A DNA stretch of 64,000 nt from Alnus glutinosa. Its lineage: Eukaryota > Streptophyta > Magnoliopsida > Fagales > Betulaceae. The notes below the pieces were generated by a model, which was not told the origin of the DNA, did no database searches, and saw only the letters and a list, made by a program, of their open reading frames with translations. A program made the position numbers and the translations under genes. The stretch covers positions 23,632,501-23,696,500 of the forward strand of contig NC_084896.1 of assembly GCF_958979055.1 (NCBI RefSeq), read 5' to 3'. Below, one piece after another: positions 11,746 through 24,358 of this stretch (the stretch's first letter is position 1; each line of letters starts with the position of its first letter).

Positions 11746-14700
11746 ATGAAAGGCAAAGCGAAGAGATCCAAAGCAAACTTTGGGCTTCCAATCGTCGTCG
11801 TCTTGTGCTTCCTCTTCTTCCTCGCTGGTTTCTTCGGCTCCAATCTTCTCTCTCAGGTATATGTTTGTGTGCTTATCTAATCATATTTGTGTGGATTGTT
11901 TCTGGGGTTGAGGGATGGGTTTGACCGCGTTGACAGGATGTGCCTAGGGTTAGACCAAGGTTGAGACGGCTTGAATTGGTCGACGGGGTGGAAGGTGAGG
12001 TGACGCAGGGTTCGATGCCGCACGGCGAAACTGGAGAGGCTTTTGTTAAATCGATTCCTTTTCAGGTATGCTCGTCTAGGGATTGCCCGCTTTTTCTATT
12101 GCTTTTATGGAAGTCTGATTTATTAATATTTGATGCTTGCGATTAATTTTGGGTTAGTGTTGAATTGTATAATTTTTTTTCTTTTTTTCTTTTTTTCTTT
12201 TTAAAGAGTTTCTAACACGGGTTTCGATTATGATCGTGGAATGATGGGATTTGATTAAATGAATGGGTTCAATTTGATGTGAGAGGTTTAATATTTTGTT
12301 GAGTTGTTGGGGTAATTATTTAGTTTGATGTGAATCATTTTCTGGGCATTCACTTATTGGACTGCCAAGCACAAGTTGGTAGTCTTGTGAGGGGTCTCTT
12401 TACGCAAATGTGTTACTTTGTGTTGGAGGTTAGCATTGTATTAATATCACCAATAGGGTGGTAAATGAAGTGGCCTGCATTGTAGGGGTTCCTCGTTAAA
12501 AAAAAAAAAAAAAAAAAAAAAACACAAATTCGTTCATACAAAATTATTATAAAACGAGCTAGAGCTACTAATACCCACATAATATTCTCAGCACATTTCC
12601 CCTTCCATCAAACAATGTCAATAACCAACATATCTAACACATTATGAAAAGTAAGCCAAAATATGCCAATATTGGTACTCCATAGTTGAAACTAAAATAA
12701 GCCATTCTTTGCTACATTCACCTTAAAGCATTGACATTATCATAAAATTCTTCGAGAGAGTGATGATGAATGCACTGACTTTGTGCATCGAAACCAACAC
12801 AAAATAAGGTTCACCAAAGTGCATAACAAAACTTCTACATGTGGGCCTCAGCAAACCTCATGAATTTGTACCTAAAACCCTCAACACCTCCAAAGTCTCT
12901 AATTTGGGGCAGTTAGCACTTTTAATGCAGTTGGCATCTTATAAGATACAGTAGACTTACAAGCCTCTTTCCTGTTTTTCTCTCTTTATTTGAGGTGAAA
13001 TGGTGTTGACTGTTGAAACTGGTATATTTGGATGAGTTGTTGATTTTTTAAAGACATGTTCAATTTACTTTAGGCGAAAGCCTTGGCCTGATGTTGGGGA
13101 TTTTCACACTTATCATTTTGGCATGGAATCGAGCATGCCAAGCTTCCGTCATTGCAGATTAGGGATTTTTTAAAGTGTCGTGCTTATTTCATTGTTATAA
13201 GAAGAGCCTATGAATATATGGATTTTAATCATTTGAGATAGTTTTATTTGGCTTATCATTTTCCATATGGGGGGTTTCTTTGTTTCCGTCAAGTTTTTGT
13301 GGATCACAAAGAAAGTTTGTGTGGATCACAGTATTTTGCTTGCTTAGATTCTGACCTTGGTTGCATGTAAAGTCAAATTTTATGGATTCTTGTTCTTTTG
13401 TGGTTTTATAACTTAACCCCTTTCTCTTTTCTCCCCTCTATATGGAAATTTTTTTTCTTTCAAACTGTCAGGATTGATATATCCTCCTTGTGGCCTTTCA
13501 GATACACTTGACAGGTTCTGTTAGATTTTTCTTTAGGGTTATACTATTTAATACTTGAGAATCTTTTCTGTTTACAGATCTTGATTGTTGGCTTTGACAT
13601 CTAGATATGTAAATTGCACATCATTAATGTTTGTCTATACAACATATGTTTTTTCTTCTCAAGGGAAAGAAAGAATCAAAAGAAGAAACCAGGGGGGGGG
13701 GGGGGGTGTTAGGTAACTATGCAGGCACAAGTTGTCTTCCCACTGATGTACTTTAATGGTTGTATGTTGCATATTTTCTTAAGATTTAGTGATATGCAGT
13801 TTTTTTTTCTTTTCTTCTCTAGAAACATGCAATTCCAGGTTTCACCTTTTCGATCATTGATTCACCTCAGTTCATAGGCAAGTACATATAGAAGTTTTCA
13901 ATCTCGCTCTTATTCTTTCTCATCTGAGGCTCCTGGATATGACCAAGCAATTCTTTGTGTGGGATCATCATCCTGCAAAAGATCTTTGGAAATTAAGAAG
14001 AAACATCTTTAACGAAAGGCTTTTGAACCTTAGCTTAACTATAATGTAGTTAATCCATAATTCTGAGTTCTTGGTAAGAATGTAAGGCAAAGAGGAGGGC
14101 TGGCTCAGGTGGTAGAGGGCTGGGGTAAAGTAGATCAAATTTGCAAATGGTGTTGTAAGTTGCATAGAGAGAGAGGTCAAATATGGCCCTAAGCCTTGGC
14201 TCAGGTAATAAAGGGTTGGGTTGCGCTTGGTTGTATTTCGATTTTGGTGGTGAAAGTAGAAGTTAAAAAGAATAGAAATAGAGCACGACTCAAAATAGCA
14301 AGCCGAATTGGGATATGCTGAAAATGAAGACATCAAATAGGAGATTTTTCTATGACCTTAAGGGGTAGCTTAATCGATTGGGGACAACATCTCATGAAGC
14401 GGTGATCAATTATGCAAATTGGTCTGGCAATATTGTTTATGGGATCAACTAATTGATTTTTTATTATGCGTCTTCTTCTCCCCGTAATTTCATTGTTGGT
14501 CTTTCTATTATTTGATGCAGGTTTTAAGTTGGACACCACGAGCTCTCTACTTCCCAAATTTTGCAACAGCAGAACAATGTGAAACCATAATTAAAATTGC
14601 AAAGTCAAACCTTAAACCATCACTTTTGGCTTTGCGAAAGGGGGAAACTGCTGAGAGCACCAAGGGCACTAGGACAAGGTATCACTGTAAATTGCAGATC

Positions 14701-15594
14701 CTATTTTATTCACTATACATTATAACATGTTAGATGAATGGGTCTACTACTCTTTTGAGTTCCCTAAAAATGATTAATTCGGATATGGGTGGGACATGGC
14801 TTCAAAGAAGCTTTTGTAAGCTAGTATCTTTTGTTTCACTGGCTTGGATCCACCCTTTACATCTTCCATACTCGGTCTTTGTTTGTATGGAATCATTCTT
14901 CTTAAATAACAATTTCAAGTGTATTTGCATAGTATCTTTACCTGCATTAGGTATTGTAAGATTTGTATCTGCATGAATTAATTTCCAGAAGTTAGCCTGT
15001 CTTTGCATCAAAGATTTATGTATAAATCGACTACCTCAATTTTGTTATTTCAACAACCTGGCTGCAGCTCAGGAACATTTGTTAGTGCTTCAGAAGACGA
15101 AACTGGAGTCTTGGATCTCATTGAGAAAAAAATTGCTCGGGCCACTATGCTTCCTCAAATTCATGGAGAGGTATGTTTTGTTAGCAAATTATTGTTTGTA
15201 CAGTTGCCTCAGCTAGCCATGGTGTCAAGCACCTTAAACCATGACAGTTGCCAAAGGCAATTGCATTGCTGTCATCGTTTATTTGAGGCACTTGCCTTTG
15301 GCAACTGTCAAGCACCTTGGCTAAGACAAGGCTATGAGGCAAGTGCCCCTCTCAAATACTTCTCTTTGATTTACTTTATGATCTAAATATTGGCAGCCCT
15401 TTTACTCAGTTAAACAAAGGGTTTTTTGTTGAGTTTTATTTTGACTTAAGTCTTTACTGGAAAAAAAGAAAAAGGAGAGAGAGAGAGAGAACTCAATTTT
15501 TTTCATTATTTTGGGTTTTGGGGGAAGCAATTGGCTAGACCTCAAACATGATTGCTAGCTGAGCCCAGGAGACCTGTAGTCAAATCCTCAAATG

Positions 15595-15635
<41 letters not shown>

Positions 15636-18600
15636 AAATTGTATTTTCCCTGTTTTCCTCTTTCTTATACTATTCCTTCCCTAGCACCTAAGCTATTTGG
15701 GGTCTGGTTGCCTTGGGGGTGTCTTTTGGCCTGGAGCACCTTGGTCATACTGACAATCACTTAATAACATTAAGCTGGTAACTTAATGAAGCCAGCTAGC
15801 ATAGCAAGCCGTATCAACAACATTTTCTCTTGAAGGTTTCTACGGACTGGTTGAGCATGTTTTGGGTTGTCTGGTTGTTTTGCTCCTAGGAGATCATATA
15901 TGTCTTCTTCTTTTTTTTTTTTTGATAAGTAATTCATCTTATTAGAAAACGCAGAGGGCACAACTTAAGTACACAAGAAACACCCCCAATTAGGGAGAAA
16001 TAGAAGAATATGAATCCAAAAAATCTAATGGCATGTTTAGGTAAGTTGCAATTTTTCAAATACTATATTTCAAATATCAAATTTTATTCAGATTTTATCC
16101 AACTTTTTTCTAATTTTATCTCAGGTTTTCTAAACCATTCAAACATAATTTCAAAAAATAAATTCTTTCGGTATTCGCAATTTTTTGAAAAATTGCACAC
16201 CCAAATGAGCCATAAGAGACTAGAATAATGAGGACTGTTGTTAGCCGCTTTCCATAAAGAGATTTGAACAAAATAGCTTTTAACTCCAACACCGATCTCT
16301 CACAATCTTTGAAATTCCGAGCAAAAAGCTCCTTCCAAATACACCACATTAAACACAGAGGAGCCAACATCCACACTTTTAAGTGGCTTCCAAACTGACA
16401 TCTCCAGCTAGCAAACAAATCCACCACCCTTTGGGGCATGACGCATTCTAAACAAAAAAAATAGGTAAATTGAAACCCACAAAGCTCTAGGCACTTCACA
16501 GTGGAGTAGAAGATTTATGGTCTCCTTACTTTTCTTGCACATACAACACCAATCCATCACTATGACGTGGCTTTTTCTTAGGTTATCCAAAGTTAAAGAT
16601 CTTCCCTAATGCCACCGTCCACACAAAAAGCGCCATTCTCGAAGGAGCCTTATTTCTCCAAATGCTCTTTTAAGAAAATGAAGCTCCAAGAGAGAGGGGG
16701 GGAGGGGCAAAGCGCATGATTGAAAGATCTAACCTGGAATGTTTGCCTTTTGGAAGGGGTTCAACCTATTTTGTCCCGCCACCTCGTCTCAACCTGAGAG
16801 AGTACAAAAGACTAAAGAACGAAGTAATCGACTCCACCTCCCACTCATGCATTGGTTTGGTAAAAGAAATGTTCCACTGAAGAATATCATCCGAAAAATG
16901 CACACGATCCGCCATCGAAGCCTCCTTACATCTAGCGACTAGCAACACTATCAACTCTGAAAAAGCTGCCTTCAAAATCTAGCCCTCACAATCCAGGATA
17001 AAATCTTAGGCTTCATGAATAACAGGTTGGATCCCTCTCTTTACCTTTACGTCTGCTAGAATGACCTCCCTTAAGGTCATAGTTGATGGAACGAGCTAAT
17101 CTCTTTAGTTCATGATGCCCTCTGTTCCTTGATTTGGAGATAGTTACGAGAATTAGCCGGACCATCTGATGACGACTTGCTTCAATGGAAATAAACAAAG
17201 CCATTAACTCATCCTCAAACCCCTCAAACGGCATCCCCACAACATGGTAGAAATTCTTCACTTTATGAACCACTTAATTTGAGGAAAAAGATTTAGGTAT
17301 AGCTGGATTGTCAACCACAAGGGGTGGGACAGTTAAAGGCTCACTATCCTTGGGCTCATCCCCAAGATAGAGCACCAATTTTGAAGAAGTCGAAGGTCCC
17401 CCCTAATCCCCACAACGTCTAAACAAGCTTGTTTCAGCACCAATTCCTTCCGAAAGGGTTGCCTACACACACCCTCGCTCATGACCTATGTTACTGCCCT
17501 CACCCAAACTCTTCACCAGTGGAGAAAAGATAGCCCCAGAATTTAAACCATTAACAGAAACCCTCTTCCGTTCTCTGATGTCAAGAGCCCACTCTATAAC
17601 TTCAGGAACACCCGCAGCCTCTGCTGCGTCGAAGTGAGGAACAACAGCCACGTCCTTGACGATGCCTATGTTTGCTTGACCACCCATTTCCAGTGGCCCC
17701 CCACACGCGCCCTAAACTCTGAAAATCTGGCTCCAAGGCCATTGCTAGCGGGTTTTAACCAAATGACAAAGTCTCCGATGAGTGTTGGTGACAACGGTTG
17801 GGCCATTGCGTGTGACGCCTCAGAGAAAGGGCCACATGCGAGGCTCTTGGAGCCTACGGCATCCGGTTCTCCTAACCTCCCTTCCAGGACTGGTGGCGTT
17901 CGTTGCAGGAGGGAGCGACAAAGTTGCCAAAAAGAGCCCACAGGCTAAGTGACAAGTTGACCCAAAACCACTACTGCACCCAAGACCGGATTCCATCCCA
18001 TTTACCCGATCTAACTCTCCACTTAACAAGAGATTTAGGCCTGGGCTGAGAACTTGAAACATGAGGCTATAACTCGCTCCCTGGCATAATGGACCAATCC
18101 AAAATTAGAAACTGGATTGCGCACATCTGGGCTTGCGGTAAGAGAAGACTAGGCCTTACTAATTGGAGTGGGCTTCAAGACAGAATAGCTTGCAGGCTGA
18201 GAAAATGTTAGGCCCGCACTAGCACTCTAGCCCAAAGAAGAGTCTCCATCGCCCAAGCTCTTGAATCGAGCCTTACTAGAGGATATTGGCTCAGGAACAC
18301 TACTTGGGCTTAGGTTCCACGTATTGACCCTTCTCACAATTTGCTCCACTCCGGAACCCATTAAAACTTTGGCCCACCTGTAGTCTTGCAATACAACATT
18401 TAATTTCTGCTTATGTCCTGATCGAACGAAATTCCACATTGTCACCCAGGATGTCTTTGGAAGCTTTAAACTTGGCAATGTCAGTGTGAAACCTGGTGTA
18501 TCTTGAGACCACCCCAGGCGCCCCTACCATTGCCACCCCGTTATCTTCTTTCTCTATACTTTGAAATACTTGTATTGCCCTTGCATGCTATGGGAATTAC

Positions 18601-21600
18601 CAGAGACTGCCTTGACCCTTTCTAGAACCTCCACATACATCCTTTTCTCTGCAACCTCCGCTGGGGCTCAAACCTGTGCTGTCATTATGCTACCACCCAC
18701 TCCACTCTCAAGAAGCCCACGAGTAGGCAAAACTCTGAGATTGTAGGGACAACTAGAAGGAGAGTGACTTTCGCAACACGAGATCATCATAGCTATTCCA
18801 GCCCTTCCCCTCGTGTCTTTCTGGTATGATAATGAAGGCTCTTCGGACGCCACCTCTGTATTCCACAAGAGCCAGATACGGGCCTTGGCAATTGGTACAT
18901 CGTTGAGCTATAAAAGCTCTTCTCCATACTTTGGAAGATTTCACGAATTCCTACTTCCCCTTCCTGTGTAACAGAGCTTCCACCGTTCCCAACAGCCACC
19001 CCACACTAACCTTACCTAGAAAACTTCTCAAGAAACACCCCTACTCCTCTCGACGATACTTAATACAGAAGACCCATCAGTTGCCGAAAGTTCAAATACC
19101 TTTGATTCCACAGAACCTACTCGAATAACCCATAGCAAAACACTCTAAAAGGAGAACCAAGATGACGCCTTTCCCCGAAAACCAACGCACAAGTTTGAAT
19201 GTTGGGATGCGCCTACATGCGCTGACAAGGGAGGGAGAGAGAGGGGGGGAGGGAGGAAGAGAGAGGGAGAGGTAAAAGAATTCGTTCCATGACCATCATT
19301 GCTTCATGTTTCTCCAGATTCACCCTTTTTCTTCACTCTTCTGTGTCAAATAGACGAAAGATTGTAAAATAAGTGGAAGGATCAAAGTTTTGTGGATCTA
19401 GCAAAAGAATTTTAGACCTAACGGGAATCAAAATGCTTTAATAGTTCTCATGTAGATCTTATATTATACTATTTTCTGCCTTTGTGGTGTATCAGAATAA
19501 AGTGTAAACTATCTCAGTTTTCACAATAGTGTTTTACTACTCTTTATCTCCTTGCTTTGAATTTAAAATAGTTAACCTTTCATTACTAGTAAATTTTAAA
19601 TTATTCAGAGTAATAAGGGCATATCTTAATGTTGCAGTCATTCAATATATTGCGGTATGAACTTGGGCAGAAGTATGATTCTCATTATGATGCATTCAAC
19701 CCGACTGAATATGGCCCACAACAGAGCCAAAGGGTAAATCTCCATCATGGTGTTGTTTATTTTTTCACTGCTTTCTGGCTCCCGTATTACTGCTTGTCTG
19801 ATTGGAAGAACAATGGCAAGTTTTATTGCCATCCTTTCATTGCTTCACATTGGGATCTTGAGCCCACACTTTCATATCTTTGATTAGAAATTGTCATTTC
19901 CCTACTTTTAGGCCTAAATAAACAGCCCAGCACCCAAAGGTATACCAAATATTTTTTTTTTAAAAAGGCCCTTTCTTTTTTAATGCTACCCATTGGATTA
20001 GTCGCTTATCAATTGTAGAATTCTATTAAACAATTTGAAGTAGGATTCAATGGTTCATGATTGTAGTCAAATGACACGTCATGTTCATAATCTGTGAAAC
20101 TTATTTGCAAAGATGGTTGTCAATGTATAGTTTTAGAATCATCTGTTATGCTTGTGCTTTCTTTCACCTTCTCTTAGCATCTATGGAGTAAATGCATTGG
20201 GATTAAATGCCCTATTTTTCATTTTACATTTATTCACTTGATCTAGGAAATGAATCGTAGAAATATGCAACAGAAAAATCAGTGATAGTTGCGGGAATGT
20301 GAGCAAGTGTGCTTGCCCATCATTAGTAAGTGCAATCTCCCGTCCGGACCTATACTCCGGATAGACCATCATCGAGCAAATGTTCCAGTCAAGGGTTCAA
20401 GTGACAGAGGAAGCTAGAGACATCATTTCTTATGATGTCTCTGCTAGCTAATCTCATGGTAGATCTGTCTTATGAAAAATTAGTTTTAAGCAGGCATCCC
20501 AAAATGTTCTTTCAGTTTATTTTGATCTCGAAAAATGTTTTCATCAGCATCTGGTAGTGTATGATTTAAAAGATTTGATTGAAATGTATTTCTTACTCAT
20601 CCCTTACTTCTCTTTAGTATTTTAGTGGCCAACAAGTTTCTTCTCGTCATCACTTTGGACTCTCTGGCGTTGTCTGATGGCCAGATGCATCTTTTTACAA
20701 GCCTTTTTTATTTTTATGGATTATACGATAGGATTTGTATTTTCAGAAATTATTTGTAGATCCTTCTTTGTATGCTTTTACATTCATAACTAGCTTTATC
20801 TGTGAAACTCACAAAATGGTAGGATTTGCAAAACTGCAGATTGTTTTCATTATTTCATCATTATCTACATGTGATGAATATACTCTTCCAGGTGAAAGTT
20901 TCAGCAGGCTCATGATTCATGTTCTCGTACTCAATTTTGCAGGTTGCTTCCTTCTTGTTGTATTTATCCACTGTAGAAGAAGGTGGAGAAACCATGTTTC
21001 CTTTTGAGGTAGATAAGGAAATTTCATGTTTTTATCTTATTATTCTTTTATAAAACCAATAATTCTGTTGTAATATGGTCATCCTGCTTTTTGGATTGCA
21101 GAATGGCTCGAATATAGGTACGAGCTATGATTACAAAAAGTGCATAGGTTTGAAAGTGAAGCCACGGCAAGGGGATGGACTTCTATTTTATTCAGTGTTT
21201 CCAAATGGTACAATTGATCGGGTAATTCTTCTTTTAAAATTGCACTCAATGCATGTCTGTTTCCTGCATGTTCCCCTAAACACGAAGACTCGAGTTTTCA
21301 AAAATTGATCAGAAGGACTCATAACACTTTTGGATCTCTTAAAACTTTTTTTTGCACATTGTAAAAGTTCTCTTTCCCTCTTACCTTTTCTCTCTCCCTA
21401 GCTAGCAATTGCTAGCTCTTCAGAATTACTAGCCCATCAGTCGATTTAAACTTTGCAAGTGAAGCTTGATTGTATTATAGAACTCAAAAGTACCTTTTTA
21501 TTATATTGTTTCACTTAATGTAACCCAACTTGACTGGTGAGTTTCGAGTTTCCTGCCTCATAATCCATCCTCAGCAAACTCAAGCCATCATAGAATTATT

Positions 21601-22131
21601 TTCTTCAGGAAAGTTAATCCAAAGCTATTTCCTTAGCTCACTTGTAACGATATAGTAATAGACTCTGGTTTCTTGCTTCTTTAAGGGCTCATTTTCACAC
21701 GAGGAAGCTATAGGATAGTAATGATGGTCTGTTTGGAATTGAAGAACCATTTGGGGCTGGGATAGGCCTTTTATTTATGTTAGTTTTTGCCAAGATGCTG
21801 GAATGGTCATTGCAACACCTACGATCTTCCCTTTTTCTCCTTTTCCTTTTCCTTTTCCTTTCTTTGATTTGTAAAATATGAACCTAAGACCTACCCCAAC
21901 CCGCCCTGCACGTCTACTGCATGAGCCAAGTTCTGGGAACTGGTTTCTTTTTCTCCATCTTATTGGTGATCAAACAAGGCCTTCAGACTTATCTTCCTTT
22001 TTGTGGTTTATTTGCTTATCTTTTGTATTTGAAAATATATGCAGACATCTCTTCATGGAAGCTGTCCAGTGATCAAAGGAGAGAAATGGGTGGCTACAAA
22101 GTGGATTAGAGATCAAGAACAAGAGGACTAG
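11746..22131 (+). CDS. P4H9: Prolyl 4-hydroxylase, P4H9-like (2-oxoglutarate/Fe(II) dioxygenase)
   Basis: Eight exons: 11746-11856, 11937-12065, 14521-14678, 15068-15170, 19638-19733, 20943-21008, 21102-21221 and 22045-22131. All introns are GT-AG, phases match, and the product is 289 residues. Residues 12-35 form a signal anchor, as in ER/Golgi type II membrane P4Hs that hydroxylate proline in cell-wall extensins and arabinogalactan proteins (family knowledge). The catalytic core is complete: the iron ligands H183 and D185 in YDSHYDAFN, H265 in SLHGSCP, and 2-oxoglutarate-binding K275 in KGEKW. The segments GTRTSSGTFVSASE and EEGGETMFPFENGSN resemble Arabidopsis P4H9 (At4g33910) from memory. 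Intron 4 (15171-19637) is inflated by a LINE remnant. The exon 1 upstream region is GC-richer than its surroundings. High confidence in family, moderate in orthology. Confidence 0.93.
12480..14520. other. Second half of P4H intron 2
   Basis: Includes a poly-A tract at about 12500-12522, a G run at about 13692-13707 and otherwise unrecognised AT-rich sequence. A tRNA-like A-box word occurs near 14100 but no B box follows. Confidence 0.4.
15240..15316. repeat. Foldback sequence in P4H intron 4
   Basis: GACAGTTGCCAAAGGCAA near 15243 is matched by its reverse complement TTGCCTTTGGCAACTGTC ending near 15311, with a loop of about 33 bases. The arms could pair over about 20 bp with one or two mismatches. 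Confidence 0.7.
15598..15632. repeat. (TC)n microsatellite
   Basis: Uninterrupted TC run inside P4H intron 4; a shorter GA run lies at 15475-15490. Confidence 0.9.
15905..19270 (-). mobile_element. L1-type LINE remnant inside P4H intron 4, internally deleted
   Basis: Read on the minus strand, the 3' end is marked by a poly-A (T run at 15908-15922). At 16116-16590 it encodes the C-terminal end of a plant LINE ORF2 product: LLHCEVPRALWVS, the Cys-containing zf-RVT region, then PLCLMWCIWKE and KDCERSVLELKAIL, in two overlapping frames. From about 17010 to 19000 the minus strand resembles the ORF1/early ORF2 region (ELKRLARSINYDLKGG). The endonuclease and most of the reverse transcriptase are missing, so the copy has lost its centre as well as accumulating frame breaks. 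Base composition is more GC-rich than the surrounding intron. The 5' boundary near 19270 is approximate; target duplication not found. Confidence 0.75.
16027..16218. mobile_element. MITE nested in the LINE
   Basis: TAATGGCATGTTTAGGTAAG at the left pairs with the reverse complement of the right end, TTATGGCTCATTTGGGTGTG, each followed by GCAATTTTTCAAA. It interrupts the 3' part of the LINE, so it inserted later. Confidence 0.6.
20412..20449. repeat. Short hairpin in P4H intron 5
   Basis: AGCTAGAGACATCAT and ATGATGTCTCTGCTAGCT are inverted around a 5-base loop, with three extra bases in the right arm. No terminal structure beyond this was seen. Confidence 0.7.
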
Positions 22132-22719
22132 GCATTATTTTGTGCAGCATTCATTTTTGCTCAGACTGTCTATCATCATAATGCCCATTTTGATGATGAT
22201 TTTATCATCATCAAAATCAAGAGGACTTTTATTTATACAACCTGGTAAACTATTTTCTTTTAGAAAGCAACAATTCCATTGCCCATTGCCCATTGCCCAT
22301 TGCCCATTGGTGTACAGTTTAGATGACTACAGATGTCAAAATGGGGACATGCCTCTGAAGAAAGAAACAAGACTTTCAAATGTCCTGCTGTATTTTCTTA
22401 GGCATTCTACTCTTGTGGTTGGGCAGTTTCTTTAAGCACGAGTATCGACTCTTGTCATGGGTCTCATTCATTAAATAACATGTGGTCTTTAAGGAATGTT
22501 TATCTCTCAGGGTTAATGTCAAAATACATTCTCAAAAAGAGGCAGAACGAAGATAATTTCCTGACCCAAAAAACTTAAAACCGATTTTGCTTGGAAACTT
22601 TGGCAAATCGTAGCGGCTCGAGCCCAAAATCAAGGCCCCAGTATTGTAACTCGCTGTCAAATTGATCCACAATGTTCCTTGCTTGCATTTAGTGGGATTC
22701 AACCCTACTCCATTAGAAT

Positions 22720-22915
22720 AATATTGGAATTGTCTATAATTATTTGCTTAAATTTTAGAGAATTTGGGTAGATGATTGTGTGTCATTATTTATGGGACTT
22801 ATTTAACCAAATAAAAATTGGGGGTTATGTGGAATTGTAGGTGATCTTTAATAATTTGTCTGAATTCTCTTAGATTCAGATAAATAATTGTAAACGATTA
22901 TAATCCATTAGAAAT
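22720..22915. repeat. Inverted-repeat element, family shared with 49860-50090
   Basis: The ends pair: CTATAATTATTTGCTTAAA at the left against the complement of the TAAATAATTGTAAACGATTA region at the right. The same motifs occur at 49860-50090 in similar order. Probably a MITE; target duplication not resolved. Confidence 0.5.
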
Positions 22916-22917
22916 AG

Positions 22918-22957
22918 GGGGGAGGGGGGGAGGGGGGGGGGGGGGGGGGGGGGGGGT
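22918..22957 (+). repeat. Poly-G tract
   Basis: A run of G interrupted by two A residues near its start. Similar G runs lie at about 13692-13707 and 53050-53076. In such tracts length may be affected by sequencing. Confidence 0.85.
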
Positions 22958-23477
22958 GGTCTCAGGTAGCTTAAGGTGTGGCGCTATTTACTCTGGGCAG
23001 GTGGGCCTTACACTTCCTTTTTATGGGTTGCCAAAATTTTAGTAAAATTTGAGTATTCCAATTATACGAGACCTCAATTTCCTCCGTTATTATTTCTTGT
23101 AAATTTAAGGAATTGTATGAAATGAAGTGGAAAGAATGTTATTATTCTCTGAATTTTCAAGAGTAATATTATTGGACATGGTTTTTTCTTCAAATTGGGG
23201 TTTTTTTTTTTTTTTTTTTTAACTCAATCTATTAAACTGATATTTGTTTTTAGAGCATATGGTTTTTATATGCATTTTTAATTATCACATGTATGCAACT
23301 ATGCAAGTGAAATCATATGCTTTAAGAATTGGGTTGGAGAAAATTTCTCCCACCCAATTTGGAATAAAAATTTATTAAATATTATCATAAAGTTCTTAAA
23401 ATCTCAACCAATTATTATTTTTTTTTTAAAAAAATAAATAAATGTTTCCATTTTTTGGTACTTTAAAATATGAATAA

Positions 23478-23479
<2 letters not shown>

Positions 23480-23557
<78 letters not shown>
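23480..23557. repeat. (TA)n microsatellite
   Basis: Almost 40 uninterrupted TA units. The overlapping open frame reads only Tyr-Ile repeats and is not a gene. Confidence 0.95.
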
Positions 23558-23560
<3 letters not shown>

Positions 23561-24358
23561 CATTTTTATTTTCCAACTATTTCATAATATTGACACGACG
23601 GTCCAAACAAATCTTTGAATTTTTATTTTTTTTTTTTAAAAAAATGACTAAATTGATTGAAACTGTTGATATCATCGTTGTAGGATAAAAATGTAATTTC
23701 TAGCATTATTTTTAAAATATTATTTCTGTCAAAACTCAACTTAAAAGAATCATTTTAGTGTGTTTCTATAAATTAAAAAAAAAAAAAAAAATCAGTTTAG
23801 TCTAATTATCATATGAAACGTGTTAAGACATTCATCTCCTAATCATTTTTATCCATCTCTATACAATTAAGTTTCAAATTTAATATTGAATTTGTGGGAC
23901 CTACATCAGGTCCTATAAATTTAATAGTAAATTTAAAAATGAAATAGGTAAGAGTTGAATTGAGAATAAATTTGTAATATTTTCCTTTTCCTTATAGGAT
24001 TCTAATGGGTCCCATCCCTCCACGTGGGACGGGGCTAAATTTATACCGCAGACCATAAGCGGTTAAGTCCACCGGTCGTTCTCGTCTTTAGCTCTACAGG
24101 CTATACGTCGACGCACAGGATCAGTGCCCTCCCTTAAGGACCGTTTCGGCATAGATGCCTTGTAACGGCTACTTTCCATTTAAAAAAAAAAACGAAATAA
24201 AGAAAAACCCAACAAAAGCATCCATAACTCAAAACCTCCTTCCGAAATCCCTCTCTCGAATTCTACATCCCACAATTTCTTCGACATCTATCTCCGAAAT
24301 TTTCCTCTAAACTTCTTTGCGTATCGGATATTTCGTTTATTTCATACCAGATCGGAAC

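Larger units (their letters stand above)
22132..24358. other. P4H 3' flank and promoter side of the repeat-protein gene
   Basis: Contains a perfect 13-bp palindrome with a 3-base loop at 22188-22216 (TTTTGATGATGAT), four copies of a 7-bp CCATTGC unit near 22276-22306, an inverted-repeat element at 22720-22915, a G tract, and a TA microsatellite. From about 24000 to 24358 the sequence is less AT-rich and probably holds the promoter and leader of the next gene. Confidence 0.5.

Noticed and set aside
14095-14220. tRNA-like A-box word suggesting a SINE
   Set aside because: TGGCTCAGGTGG matches an A box, but no B box or target duplication follows at the right distance.
15240-15316. miR399-type precursor
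   Set aside because: The arms contain TTGCCAAAGG but not the rest of the miR399 sequence, so it was kept only as an unassigned foldback.
23470-23688. Open frame of repeated Tyr-Ile
   Set aside because: It is only the TA microsatellite read in frame.
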